Shown here in pieces: positions 25,611-34,239 of a stretch of 64,000 nt of DNA (position 1 is its first letter; the number at the start of each line of letters is the position of its first letter). Position numbers and translations under genes: made by a program. The notes beneath the pieces are model-generated. The model ran no database searches, was not told the DNA's origin, and saw only the letters and a program-made list of their open reading frames with translations. The stretch comes from Phycisphaeraceae bacterium. GTDB taxonomy: Bacteria > Planctomycetota > Phycisphaerae > Phycisphaerales > UBA1924. The stretch lies in assembly GCA_020639195.1 (NCBI GenBank), contig JACKHB010000005.1, forward strand, positions 310,001 to 374,000, given 5' to 3'.

Positions 25611-26396
25611 ATGTTGGGGCGGCCATCAAAGTCGATCGAGCCAGCCGTTGCGCGGCAGCGACGTGCGTTCACCCTCATCGAGTTGGCGCTCGTGGTCGCG
25701 ATCATTGCCGCGCTAATCGCCTTGCTCTTGCCCGCGCTCCGTGGCGCGCGGCGAGCGGCCAACGCGGTGGTGTGCCAGTCGAACCTGAAGCAGATTGGGA
25801 TGGGCATTCGCGCCTACCTGGATGAACAGGGCGACGGGCCAGAGGTGTTCCTCGACCTCCATCCACGAAACCGGCGGTTTGCCGATCGTTGGAACGCGAT
25901 GGTGCTTCTCGATCCCTTCCTTTCGGGCCCCCCGGACAGCGGAGTCTTCGCCTGCCCGGAAGCGCGGGGGGCCAGCAGCGTACTGGATCCGATGGTGCGA
26001 CTGGACATGGAGCGCCGCGCCGGGAAATTCCAGGTGTTCGACTTTGATGGCGATGGAGTTGAGGAGTACACGGAGTATTGGTTCAATGACTCACTCGCGG
26101 GCACGTATCGCGACCTGTTTGGAGACGCCGCGAAGAACCCCGCCAAGCCGCTCGGGGTGAGCGGGCAAGACCTGAGTCGGCTGGAACATCGCGATGCGAT
26201 CGTGTGGGCGGCAGACGCTGTGGACTGGATCCCCCGGCACGAGGGGCGGACCAACCTCCTGCTCGGCGACGAATCGGTCGAGGTTCGCTCGCTGAGGCCG
26301 CCGGACTATCTGTTGTACGAGGCCCGCGATTTCTGGGGTGCGCCCGGTCCGTTCTACAACTGGGGGCACTTCTACCCGGATCGATATGGACCGTGA
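25611..26396 (+). CDS. DUF1559-like prepilin-type protein
   Basis: The protein has 261 residues. The N-terminal segment RQRRAFTLIELALVVAIIAA is a type IV prepilin signal: cleavage after the Ala before F (with E at +5), then the hydrophobic helix. ANAVVCQSNLKQIGMGIRAY is the conserved DUF1559/prepilin follow-on motif. The C-terminal domain has HEGRTNLLLGDESVE, a variant of the H-x9-DG element of these proteins. I chose the ATG at 25611 because GGGGAAC lies 5-8 nt upstream; an ATG at 25545 is possible. These are pseudopilin-like proteins found in large numbers in planctomycetes and are likely substrates of the secretion system encoded at 31-40 kb. Confidence 0.8.
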   Translation: MLGRPSKSIEPAVARQRRAFTLIELALVVAIIAALIALLLPALRGARRAANAVVCQSNLKQIGMGIRAYLDEQGDGPEVFLDLHPRNRRFADRWNAMVLLDPFLSGPPDSGVFACPEARGASSVLDPMVRLDMERRAGKFQVFDFDGDGVEEYTEYWFNDSLAGTYRDLFGDAAKNPAKPLGVSGQDLSRLEHRDAIVWAADAVDWIPRHEGRTNLLLGDESVEVRSLRPPDYLLYEARDFWGAPGPFYNWGHFYPDRYGP

Positions 26397-26772
26397 TCTC
26401 GCGCGATCGCTGCGCCGGTGGTCGGTTCGAGTCGTTCTCGTCGGCGCGGCCTGCACATTGGTAGCTTGGGTGATTCTGCGCCAGAGTCGGGAGGATCCCT
26501 ACTCGGCGGCTCGGATGGGTGAAGTCGTCCGGATGCGCTGCACCGAGACGGGGCGAGAATGGGACGCCGTTCGTGGACGGATCGAGTCCGAGTTGATGGC
26601 CAGGCCGGGTGTGATCGCGCCCGATCAAGGCGTGGGGAGTCCCTTTGCCGATGGGCGACCGACGGGCATCATGGTCGATGCAGCGCAGTGGCGCGAGACG
26701 CTGGATCGAATCAATGCCGAGAAGCGATCCCGGAGGTCAATGCCCCATGACTCCGTCCGTTCCGCAGGCTAG
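26386..26772 (+). CDS. Small membrane-anchored hypothetical protein
   Basis: The protein has 128 residues with an N-terminal membrane segment (VRVVLVGAACTLVAWVIL) and a short polar domain. It starts inside the DUF1559 gene (11-nt overlap), so it is probably translationally coupled and may be a partner or minor component. I recognise no domain. It contains one Cys (RMRCTETGREWD) and a basic C-terminus. Confidence 0.55.
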   Translation: MDRDLARSLRRWSVRVVLVGAACTLVAWVILRQSREDPYSAARMGEVVRMRCTETGREWDAVRGRIESELMARPGVIAPDQGVGSPFADGRPTGIMVDAAQWRETLDRINAEKRSRRSMPHDSVRSAG

Positions 26773-26806
26773 ACGCGCGTTGACACCCTCACCGGGGGAT
26801 CCCACA

Positions 26807-27763
26807 ATGGGAATGAAGAGACGTGCTCGCTTTCGGCGCGGCTTGACAGGACGAACGCCCATGCGATGTGCTCAGTGGGTCGTGTTGGTCGCGGCGTGCG
26901 GGACTGCTCATGGGCAGCCCTGCCAGCCGGCGCTCTTCAATGGCGGCTTCGAACTCACCGATCCATTCTTCCCGCAATTCCCGGAGGGATGGGGCGATAT
27001 TCCCCCGGGGGGTCCCCGGTGGCGGCAAGTGGGGGACGACCCGGTTCACCCACCACTGGTGCGCTCGGGATCTCACTCGATCGAGCTGCCCACGGTCGGT
27101 GGGCAGAGGTTCCTCGCGTGGACGACGAACGTCTTCGATCCACAGGGCGACTTGTACGACCCAACCTACATCTACTTGGGTGGGCCGCTCACCGTCTCGG
27201 GCTGGTACGCGATTCCCGCGAGCGATCCGCTGGTCAACGCGAGGGCGGGGCTCAAACTCGAGCTCCGGCGCGAGCCCCCGAACTTTTCGATCTATCTGTC
27301 CTTCGAGCGCCTCGAATTGCAGGGCCACACGGGCGGACAGTGGCGCTATTTCGAGTTCACCATCACGGACGAGGACATCGAGACCCTGGAGGCGCAATGG
27401 GGCGGACCGTGGCCGCCGTTCCCGACGAGCGTGAGCGTCCTGCCGCTTCGGTTCCTCGATCCGGAGTTCAGCACCCAGTCCGGAACGATCTTCTGGGATG
27501 ATCTGCGCGTGCTGCAGATTCCGAATTGTCCCGCCGATCTCACGGGCTCGGGCGACCCGGGGAGCCCGTCGTACGGCGTTCCAGACGGGCGCGTCGACAT
27601 CGGTGACTTCTTCTACTTTGTGGATCAGTTTGCCTTGAGATCTTCGGTTGCCGATCTGACCGGGTCGGATGATCCTCAGAATCCCGCGTACGGGGTGTGC
27701 GATGGGGTCGTGGACGCATCCGATTTCTTCTACTACCTCGAACTGTTCTCTGCGGGGTGTTGA
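26807..27763 (+). CDS. Secreted protein with two C-terminal dockerin-like Asp-rich repeats
   Basis: The protein has 318 residues. After a signal peptide (CAQWVVLVAACGTAHG) comes a beta-rich domain with a CBM/carbohydrate-binding-like look (FNGGFELTDPFFPQFPEGWG, VRSGSHSIELPTVGGQRFLA). The C-terminus holds two related repeats: ADLTGSGDPGSPSYGVPDGR followed by VDIGDFFYFVDQF, and ADLTGSDDPQNPAYGVCDGV followed by VDASDFFYYLELF. Each has an Asp-rich loop and an FF aromatic helix, and resembles the dockerin-like module frequent at the ends of Phycisphaerales surface proteins. The start ATG has GGGGGA about 7 nt upstream; an ATG at 26861 is an alternative. The role may be cell-surface display; not proven. 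Confidence 0.72.
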   Translation: MGMKRRARFRRGLTGRTPMRCAQWVVLVAACGTAHGQPCQPALFNGGFELTDPFFPQFPEGWGDIPPGGPRWRQVGDDPVHPPLVRSGSHSIELPTVGGQRFLAWTTNVFDPQGDLYDPTYIYLGGPLTVSGWYAIPASDPLVNARAGLKLELRREPPNFSIYLSFERLELQGHTGGQWRYFEFTITDEDIETLEAQWGGPWPPFPTSVSVLPLRFLDPEFSTQSGTIFWDDLRVLQIPNCPADLTGSGDPGSPSYGVPDGRVDIGDFFYFVDQFALRSSVADLTGSDDPQNPAYGVCDGVVDASDFFYYLELFSAGC

Positions 27764-27808
27764 GCGCCACGGCCTATGCTGCGGCCTGGCGGATGCGACC
27801 GTCGGACC

Positions 27809-27881
27809 GCCACCTTAGCTCAGCTGGTAGAGCAGCGGTTTTGTAAACCGCAGGTCGTCGGTTCGAGTCCGACAGGTGGCT
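27809..27881 (+). tRNA. tRNA-Thr(TGT)
   Basis: The cloverleaf is complete: acceptor GCCACCT pairing with AGGTGGC, D-arm GCTC..GAGC, anticodon stem GCGGT/ACCGC with loop TTTGTAA (anticodon TGT), and T-arm GTCGG TTCGAGT CCGAC. CCA is not encoded. A TATGCT box at 27775-27780 lies about 29 nt upstream but has no clear -35 partner. It is 141 nt upstream of infA on the same strand, so co-transcription is possible. Confidence 0.95.
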
Positions 27882-28022
27882 TGACGCGGGTCGCGCCCGG
27901 TTGGCGGATCGTGTCGTTGGGAATAGGATGCAATCGGCATTTGTTCGCACGAAGTGGCCACCGTGTCGGTGGTGCGTCGAGCGAAACGGTGTCAGACACG
28001 GCGCAGGACCGCCGGGGAGCCC

Positions 28023-28247
28023 ATGTCGAAGCAGGATGATAAGTTCACACTCGAAGCGGTCGTGACGGCCGCCCTTCCCAACACGATGTTTCGGGTCCGA
28101 CTCCCCGACGAGCAGGAGACGGAGGTCTTGGCGTACCTATCCGGAAAGATGCGAAAGAATCGGATTCGCATTCTTCCCGGCGACACGGTCACCGTCGAGA
28201 TGAACCCCTACGACCTCAATAAGGCTCGCATCACGTACCGTCATTGA
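28023..28247 (+). CDS. infA: Translation initiation factor IF-1
   Basis: IF-1 occupies the ribosomal A-site during initiation. The 74-residue protein matches almost throughout: EAVVTAALPNTMFRVRLPDE, VLAYLSGKMRKNRIRILPGD, TVTVEMNPYDLNKARITYR. This is the S1-like OB fold at full length (typical IF-1 is 72-74). The ATG at 28023 has GGGGAG about 5 nt upstream. It is monocistronic or co-transcribed with tRNA-Thr and converges with the adenine deaminase gene, sharing 17 nt at the 3' ends. Confidence 0.95.
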   Translation: MSKQDDKFTLEAVVTAALPNTMFRVRLPDEQETEVLAYLSGKMRKNRIRILPGDTVTVEMNPYDLNKARITYRH

Positions 28248-30039
28248 AGCCAACGGCTTCGGCGTCGACCCACAGGGGCACGACGCGGAATTCGTCCACA
28301 TCCACGAGTCCAAGGTCGGTCAGCTTCAGACTCGGAATGACCGGCAAGGACATGAACGACAGCGGCATGAACGGGTCTTCCAGCGGACATCCCGTCGCGG
28401 GCACCGTCGCCAGCAGCGCTTGCTGACGCTGGGCCACGTCTCGGGCGGGCAGGTCGGACATGAGGCCGGCTACCGGCAATTCCAGCAGGCCCACGACTCT
28501 GCCACCGACAACCACGCACTGGCCCCCGCCCACGCCCTCCAGGATGCGGGCGGCGTGCAGCATGTCCGAGTCGTCCGCGCCCACGACGGCGAGATTGTGG
28601 GCATCGTGACCCACCGTCGAGGCGATTGCGCCCTTCTTCAGGCCGAACCCGCGGACGAACCCGATGCCGATGCGTCCGCTCGCGGCGTGCCGTTCGAACA
28701 CGGCGATCTTGAGCACGTCTCGGGCCGGGTTGCTCACGCATCGGTCACCGCGAATGGTGGGCTCGACCGACAGGCGTCCCGTGACGAGCTGGTGCGGTCG
28801 CATCTCGATCACGCGGATCCTGCCGGATCGACCCGGCACATCGAGGGCGTCGCTGGGGATCTCGGGGAGCAGTCGGACGGTGGCGAGGGCGAATTCCGGC
28901 ACTCGCACACGCGACGTGCGCTCGGTGAGCATCCTGCCGCCGCTCGCAACGTGTCTGCCACGAACCCACACCCGATCGGCGCGCGGGCTCTCGAGCGAGG
29001 CGAACGAGAAGCAGTCCGCGATGCGGCCGGGGGCGATGGCGCCCAGATCGGACAACCGGAACCGCTCTGCGGCGTGGAATGACCCCATCGTCAGCGCCAG
29101 CAGCGGATCCAGCCCCATCGAGATGGCGCGCCTCACCACGTGGCCCAGATGGCCCTCATCGCGGAGATCGGTGGGATGACGGTCGTCGGTGCAGAGGCAG
29201 AATCGGTGCGCGTTCTGCGGCGTCACGCTCGGAAGCAGCGCCTCCAGGTTCCGAGCCGCGCTGCCCTCACGCAGGTACACGTAGAGCCCTCGATCCACCT
29301 TCTCGCGGGCTTCGTCCGCGGTGATCGATTCGTGGTCCGATGAAATGCCCGCGGCGACGTACGCGTCAAGCGCGGACCCGGCCAGCCCGGGGCAGTGTCC
29401 GTCGACGACGCGGCGTTCGAGTCCGAGCCGCACCTTGGCGAGCACTCCAGGATCCGCGTGGATCACGCCGGGGAAGTTCATCACCTCCGCGAGCGCGACG
29501 ACGCGGGGATCGTCGAAGAGAGCCGCGAGGGTGTTTGCCTCGAGCGCTGCGCCCGCGGATTCCAGTGGGGAGCTTGGCACGCAGCTGGATGCGGCGAAGA
29601 ACATGTTCATGGACAAGCCCCGGGCGTCGTCCATAAGCAGCCGGATGCCAGGGAGTCCCAGCACGTTGGCGATCTCGTGCGGGTCAAGAACAACGCCGGT
29701 CGTCCCATCGGGGACGGCCAGATCCACGAATGCCGAGGGCATCATCATCGTGCTCTCGACGTGCATATGCGCATCGATCAGGCCGGGGGACAGGAACGCA
29801 CCATCGAGATCCACTTCACGCTCGGCCGATCGAGCGGGGCCGATCGACACGAACCGTCCGCCGTGAATCGCGACGTGCGCCTCTCGAATACTCCGCGAGA
29901 AGACATTGACGACCCGCGCGTTTCGAAGGAGCAATTGTGGAGGGGAATCTCCGCGAGCGACGGCGAGGAACTCCCGATCGGTCCGAGGGACGATGGGCCG
30001 ATGTCCGGTCAGGGGCTGCGGTCCGGTGGGTTCTTCCAC
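28231..30039 (-). CDS. ade: Adenine deaminase
   Basis: Adenine deaminase converts adenine to hypoxanthine and ammonia (amidohydrolase superfamily, usually Fe/Mn-dependent). The 602-residue protein has LLLRNARVVNVFSRSIREAH, DAHMHVESTMMMPSAF (HxH metal motif), DPHEIANVLG, EVMNFPGVIHADPGV, DGHCPGLAGS, SSDHESITADEA and CTDDRHPTDLRDEGH, all AdeC hallmarks. I chose the GTG at 30039: GAGGA lies 10 nt upstream, and no ATG occurs until well inside the conserved core. It overlaps the MocA-like gene by 31 nt. Hypoxanthine is a xanthine dehydrogenase substrate, which fits the upstream xdhC and MocA-like genes. Confidence 0.92.
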   Translation of the reverse strand: MEEPTGPQPLTGHRPIVPRTDREFLAVARGDSPPQLLLRNARVVNVFSRSIREAHVAIHGGRFVSIGPARSAEREVDLDGAFLSPGLIDAHMHVESTMMMPSAFVDLAVPDGTTGVVLDPHEIANVLGLPGIRLLMDDARGLSMNMFFAASSCVPSSPLESAGAALEANTLAALFDDPRVVALAEVMNFPGVIHADPGVLAKVRLGLERRVVDGHCPGLAGSALDAYVAAGISSDHESITADEAREKVDRGLYVYLREGSAARNLEALLPSVTPQNAHRFCLCTDDRHPTDLRDEGHLGHVVRRAISMGLDPLLALTMGSFHAAERFRLSDLGAIAPGRIADCFSFASLESPRADRVWVRGRHVASGGRMLTERTSRVRVPEFALATVRLLPEIPSDALDVPGRSGRIRVIEMRPHQLVTGRLSVEPTIRGDRCVSNPARDVLKIAVFERHAASGRIGIGFVRGFGLKKGAIASTVGHDAHNLAVVGADDSDMLHAARILEGVGGGQCVVVGGRVVGLLELPVAGLMSDLPARDVAQRQQALLATVPATGCPLEDPFMPLSFMSLPVIPSLKLTDLGLVDVDEFRVVPLWVDAEAVGFNDGT

Positions 30040-30605
30040 TGAGCGAGGTCCTCGGGGGTGTTGAGGTTCACCACGACGGACGGATCGTCCACGTCGATCG
30101 TACAGGCATCGCGCGCCGTGAGATGATCGAGCCGGAGTGCGTCGGAATCGATGGCCTTTGAGAGCAGTTGCATCTTGACCCACGCCCAGGGCAACGACAG
30201 GGGATGGCCCCTGCGTCCTTCGAACGTGGGAACACAGGGTGTGCTCGGGGCGATCAAGCGAGCCAGCGTTCGGCCCTCCGGAACTGGGACATCCACGGGA
30301 AGAACCAAGACCGTGGCGGGCGGAGCGGAGGCGAGCTCCCGAATCCCGGCCATGACGCTGCGCATCATCGGGCCCGCGTCGCTCGCGACCACCCGGCGTG
30401 AAGGAGCATCGGCATGCGAGCGGAGCGCCGTTTCGACCGCGGGCGAGACGACCCAGAGTGCCTCGATGCCGGCGGCCAGCACTCGATCGGCCTGGAGGCG
30501 CCACCAGGGAATCTCGTCGAGTGCCAGGAGGGCCTTGGGGCCACCCATTCGGCTGCCCCTTCCCGCGGCGAGGACCAGAATGGTGGTCGCGTCAGAGCGC
30601 CGCAA
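30009..30605 (-). CDS. MocA/MobA-like molybdopterin nucleotidyltransferase
   Basis: The protein has 198 residues. The N-terminus TILVLAAGRGSRMGGPKALL is the LAAGxSxRMGxPK nucleotide-binding signature of the MobA/MocA family, and LVLPVDVPV (Asp for Mg2+) and GHPLSLP follow in the expected places. MocA-type enzymes add CMP to molybdopterin to make MCD, which is used by xanthine dehydrogenase-type enzymes. Linkage to xdhC supports a MocA/PucB-type role rather than MobA. The start is TTG at 30605, the only early start in the open frame; it overlaps xdhC by 14 nt. Confidence 0.82.
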   Translation of the reverse strand: MRRSDATTILVLAAGRGSRMGGPKALLALDEIPWWRLQADRVLAAGIEALWVVSPAVETALRSHADAPSRRVVASDAGPMMRSVMAGIRELASAPPATVLVLPVDVPVPEGRTLARLIAPSTPCVPTFEGRRGHPLSLPWAWVKMQLLSKAIDSDALRLDHLTARDACTIDVDDPSVVVNLNTPEDLAQWKNPPDRSP

Positions 30606-31368
30606 GGGATCGAGACTCGGTCAGGAGTTGCGCGGCCACCGAGACCGCTACCAATTCGGGCGCCTTGCCCATGTCCCCAAGGCCGATGGGGCACTTGAGG
30701 CGCGCGATTGCTTCGCGCGACACGCCAGACGCCGCAAGACGAGTCACGAAGCACGCCCGCTTACTCTTGGAGCCGATCAACCCAATGAACCCCAATGGGA
30801 TCGGGAGCAGCTCGCGAAGCAGGTGCAGATCCGTGTCGTGGGAGCACGTCATCACGCACACCAGCGTTGCGCCCGGCTGCTCGCGGGCGAGGGAGAGGGC
30901 CCGTGCGTAGTCGTGCTCGACGCGGCAGCCGGGAAAGCGATCGAGACTCGCCCAGGACGGACGATCGTCGGCCACGATGATCTGGAGCGAAGCGGGGCGC
31001 AGCATCCCGGCAACAGCCTGGCTGACATGACCCCCGCCGAACAGGATGACCCGTTGTCGAGGGCCGATGAATTCGAGGAAGACCTCAACCGTGCCTCCGC
31101 AGCACTGGTCCGCGTCGGCCCCGAGCACAAATCGTTCACTGGCGGCGCCCCGGCTCGTGAACACCGACTCGGCCGACGCGATTACCATGTGTTCAAACTG
31201 CCCGCCGCCGACGGTTCCGACCAGGTCGTGTCCGGGCCGCCAGATCATCTTGGCGCCGGGTTCCCTGGGTGTGCTCCCCTCCGTGCACACAACGGTCGCC
31301 AGGACAAACGGCTCGCCCTGATCCGCTAGTTCTGCGGCCTGCATCAGGACTCGGCGCGGATCGGGCAT
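30592..31368 (-). CDS. xdhC: XdhC-family protein (molybdenum cofactor sulfuration/insertion)
   Basis: XdhC binds and helps insert sulfurated Mo cofactor into xanthine dehydrogenase-type enzymes. The 258-residue protein has VCTEGSTPREPGAKMIW (signature GSxPRxxGAKM), GTVGGGQFEH, a CCGGTVEVFLE motif in the N-terminal domain, and a Rossmann-like C-terminal domain (RVILFGGGHVSQAVAGML, then VVCVMTCSHDTDLHLL as ATLVCVMTCSHDTDLHLL, GLIGSKSK). TACGAT at 31375-31380 lies six bases before the ATG, suggesting a leaderless operon start: xdhC, MocA-like, ade. No xdhA/B gene is in the window. Confidence 0.9.
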   Translation of the reverse strand: MPDPRRVLMQAAELADQGEPFVLATVVCTEGSTPREPGAKMIWRPGHDLVGTVGGGQFEHMVIASAESVFTSRGAASERFVLGADADQCCGGTVEVFLEFIGPRQRVILFGGGHVSQAVAGMLRPASLQIIVADDRPSWASLDRFPGCRVEHDYARALSLAREQPGATLVCVMTCSHDTDLHLLRELLPIPLGFIGLIGSKSKRACFVTRLAASGVSREAIARLKCPIGLGDMGKAPELVAVSVAAQLLTESRSLAAL

Positions 31369-31402
31369 CGTCGGATCGTAGAGCGGAACCGCGCAGGCGT
31401 GC

Positions 31403-31912
31403 CTAGCGACGATCTCTCAGATGGAGCGTGTAGGTCTGGCCACTCTGAACGTGTCGGAACGCGATCATGGGGCCGTCGGGGTCGATCTCGCTCAGCACCC
31501 ATCCATTCCCGATCTCGTCACCGATCGAATGCAGGGTTCCTTCGATGACCGCGACCGGATGAGGCCCTCCAATGATCGAACTGACCTCTACCCGCGGTGG
31601 GGCGACTTCCACAATGGGCTCTTCGTCGAGGGACTCGGGGTCGTCGGTGCGGCGGGGATCCATGTAGAACGGGCTGCCTTGGACGGCGTCGGCCTCGAAG
31701 CGATCCAGGAACCGGACGAGCAGCCGCTGCGAGTCGTTGAGCGCGGCGTGCTCCGGCAGTTGGGCGAATTCCGCTCGCGGGTTCTTGGAACTCGCGCGAG
31801 CGCTGGATGGGCCGGGCAAGCCCGAAGCGATCATCGCGAGCGCGAGACCGGCGCCGGGCGACAACAGAGCCCCGAGGAGCACGAGGCGGGCGTGTGGAAT
31901 CCGACTGCTCAC
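31403..31912 (-). CDS. PilP/GspC-like protein, last gene of the secretion operon
   Basis: The protein has 169 residues with an N-terminal membrane segment (ARLVLLGALLSPGAGLALAM). After a linker, the C-terminal region (PVAVIEGTLHSIGDEIGNGW, then VLSEIDPDGPMIAFRHVQSG and QTYTLHL) resembles the HR/PilP-like beta domain of GspC or PilP inner-membrane components that contact the secretin. It uses a GTG start overlapping the preceding stop as GTGA. It is the last gene of an 11-gene operon. The assignment is by position and topology, not by strong motif. Confidence 0.6.
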   Translation of the reverse strand: MSSRIPHARLVLLGALLSPGAGLALAMIASGLPGPSSARASSKNPRAEFAQLPEHAALNDSQRLLVRFLDRFEADAVQGSPFYMDPRRTDDPESLDEEPIVEVAPPRVEVSSIIGGPHPVAVIEGTLHSIGDEIGNGWVLSEIDPDGPMIAFRHVQSGQTYTLHLRDRR

Positions 31913-32511
31913 GGGGCACCTCCCTCGCCGATCTCGAGCGGTTCCACCAGGGCATAGTGGACGGTCTCGATCGTGGCGCTGATCACGGCCGTCTGCGCCT
32001 CGGCCCGGTCCGCGTAGAGCCGAACCGATGCGAGTTTGCAGAGCCCGGTCTGCGATTCGATCTCTCGCACGAGCCGCACGAGGTCGTCGTATGCGCCCTC
32101 GGTCGAAAGGGTGCAGTGGAGTTCGTTGAGTTCGCGGCGTGACTCTTTGGACTTGAGCCTCGACCCTCCGATGACGACTCGGCGTGGGGCCATCTCGATG
32201 ATGCGGACAGAGTTGGCCGCGGCGATCCGTTCGATTTCATCAAAGAGCGCGTCCTCGGATTGGGCGAGCGACGTCTCCTGTCCGATCCACGCGGCCCGAC
32301 GCCGGAGCGAGACGTTCTGGTGTTCGGCAACCTCTCCACTCTCGCGAGCCTTCTCGAACTCGGCGAGTTGCCTGTGGCGGACTGCGAGTTCAGCCCTCGC
32401 GTCGGTCAGCGCCGCATGCAGCGGACGGACCGCCGCGAGCCAGGCGATTCCTGTGACGACAGCGGCCCCAGCGCACAGGGTGATGAGTCCTCTTGATCCC
32501 GTGGTGTTCAT
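31909..32511 (-). CDS. PilO/GspM-like inner-membrane assembly protein
   Basis: The protein has 200 residues with one N-terminal transmembrane helix (LITLCAGAAVVTGIAWLAAV), a coiled-coil stem (LTDARAELAVRHRQLAEFEK) and a C-terminal ferredoxin-like domain (CTLSTEGAYDDLVRLVREIE, then LCKLASVRLYADRAEAQTAV). This is the architecture of PilO and GspM, which form the periplasmic alignment complex with PilN or GspL. Genes on both sides overlap by 4 nt. Confidence 0.72.
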   Translation of the reverse strand: MNTTGSRGLITLCAGAAVVTGIAWLAAVRPLHAALTDARAELAVRHRQLAEFEKARESGEVAEHQNVSLRRRAAWIGQETSLAQSEDALFDEIERIAAANSVRIIEMAPRRVVIGGSRLKSKESRRELNELHCTLSTEGAYDDLVRLVREIESQTGLCKLASVRLYADRAEAQTAVISATIETVHYALVEPLEIGEGGAP

Positions 32512-34133
32512 GGTCCCTCCTGGGGCACCTGGGCGAGCGATGGAAGCGTCGCGAGAGTGACTTCGAGTTCGAATCGCTTGGCGCGACGTCCGTGAATCTC
32601 CGTGGACTTGGCGGTTCCAAGCGATACGCCGCCGACGGCCGCGGAAGACTTGAGCCCGTCCACGAAGTCCCGGAGCGTGTCCGTGCGCCGGTCGTCCGAT
32701 TGGAACGCAACGCCGCTGATGAGCACGATCGAGCCGAGCGGACCGGTTTGCCCTCGGATGTCGGTCAGGCGCACGTTCTCATCCGCGAGCCTGGCGAGTT
32801 CGGCCAGCAGTCCCGACCAGGTGGGGCGACCCGAGATGGCCTCCTCGAGCGATCGTTCTGCGGATCCGACGTCTTCGGCCAGTCGCATAGCCTCGTCGAC
32901 CACGCCCTGAATGCGCTCGACCGAGGCCATGGCGCCGTCGCTGGACGCGAGTTCCAATCTTGCGCGATCCGTGCGCCGAATCGTCATCATGGCGTCCGAG
33001 ACGGCGAGGCCGGCCACCCCCAGGACGCCGATGGCCACGGCTGCGCGGGCTCGGGTCAGCAGACGCCGAGACTCAATGCGTCGAGGTGCCAGGTCGAATG
33101 CGCGTCCGAGTCCCAGGGCCAGCGCACACGCTTCGCCACCCGGAGCGCATGCCGCCAGAGGGGTGTGCGTCCCCACGCCGTCGGCCGGCTCGACGTCCAG
33201 TTCGAGGCTGGCCGAGAGCAGGTCGGCCAGGCCCGGGATCGTTCCGCCCGGGCCTTTGAGCTTCATCCGCTGAGGGGTCGTGGACTTGCCGCGCAGCATG
33301 AACCGAAGGGTCTGCTTGACCTCGATTACCAAGCGCTGCAGGATGGGTTGCATCAGCGCGAATGCGTCGGCCGACAGTCCGGGCCCATTGTTCTTCGATC
33401 GTACAAGCCCGCACTCGAACAGCTTTGTTGCGATCTCGGCCCGAGGCGTGGCGTGGGCTTCATCCTCGGTCCGCTCGGATCGGGCGATCGCGTCCAGCAG
33501 TGCGGAGTAACCGCAGGAAATGGTCCGGGCGAACTCGAGCCGCCCTTCGCCCGCGGCGACCAGCACGCTGAAGTGTTCGCCGATGAACAGGTCGATCCCG
33601 GTCTCGGGCGAGGTGAGTCGCTCGGCAGCCACGGCATCAAGGATGCCCGCCAAGCTCGGTCCGATGGTTCCCACTCTGCACCCAGCCCGCTCCACCCAGG
33701 CGGCAACGGCGTCAGTCGTTGAGTCCTTGTCGGCGGCGAGGACGACGTGTGTGCCTGCGGCGCCCGTTCGATCGACTCCAAGCACGTGGAGTGAGGTCGG
33801 ACATGAGGACGCATCGAACTCCACCATGTCGGTCAGCGCCAGTCTTGCCGCGGCCCGCGCGGCCGCACCGACGGCCGGAACCGTCTTCAGGCCCACGACG
33901 CAGTCCGGGCTGATGTAGAACACTCGCGCGGACATGCCGCGACGCGCTCCGACTCGCTCCAGCGATTTTCGAAGGAGGGCGTCCAATGGGCGCAACTCGT
34001 CGTTCCAGCACGAGGCCCATCGGGCGGGGTCGAGATCGACGCGATCGGCCCGCTTCACGCGACCGCCAGCGCTCAGGACCGTCTCCAGGCGGGACGGCGA
34101 CAAGTGGATGCTCAGACTGCTGTTCGGTAGCAC
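32508..34133 (-). CDS. PilM-PilN fusion (GspL-like)
   Basis: The protein has 541 residues. The N-terminal about 340 residues have an actin-like PilM fold (SIHLSPSRLETVLSAGGRVK; RVFYISPDCVVGLKTVPAVG; TGIDLFIGEHFSVLVAAGEG; later IPGLADLLSASLELDVEPAD). After a transmembrane helix (AAVAIGVLGVAGLAVSDAMM) the C-terminal half is PilN-like: coiled coil, then a beta domain with VRLTDIRGQTGPLGSIVLIS. This covers what are two genes in type IV pili and one (GspL) in type II secretion. I prefer the GTG at 34133, with GGAG 8 nt upstream; a GTG at 34214 would add 27 residues unlike PilM. Confidence 0.78.
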   Translation of the reverse strand: MLPNSSLSIHLSPSRLETVLSAGGRVKRADRVDLDPARWASCWNDELRPLDALLRKSLERVGARRGMSARVFYISPDCVVGLKTVPAVGAAARAAARLALTDMVEFDASSCPTSLHVLGVDRTGAAGTHVVLAADKDSTTDAVAAWVERAGCRVGTIGPSLAGILDAVAAERLTSPETGIDLFIGEHFSVLVAAGEGRLEFARTISCGYSALLDAIARSERTEDEAHATPRAEIATKLFECGLVRSKNNGPGLSADAFALMQPILQRLVIEVKQTLRFMLRGKSTTPQRMKLKGPGGTIPGLADLLSASLELDVEPADGVGTHTPLAACAPGGEACALALGLGRAFDLAPRRIESRRLLTRARAAVAIGVLGVAGLAVSDAMMTIRRTDRARLELASSDGAMASVERIQGVVDEAMRLAEDVGSAERSLEEAISGRPTWSGLLAELARLADENVRLTDIRGQTGPLGSIVLISGVAFQSDDRRTDTLRDFVDGLKSSAAVGGVSLGTAKSTEIHGRRAKRFELEVTLATLPSLAQVPQEGP

Positions 34134-34239
34134 GGTCCGTTCTCCGGTCTGTGCGTGGGCTTTGACTGACCCACGAGGAGGAATCGTCGCCAACCGTCGC
34201 GAACTTCCGCCCACTCGACTGTTCGGGCCGAGGAGGCAG

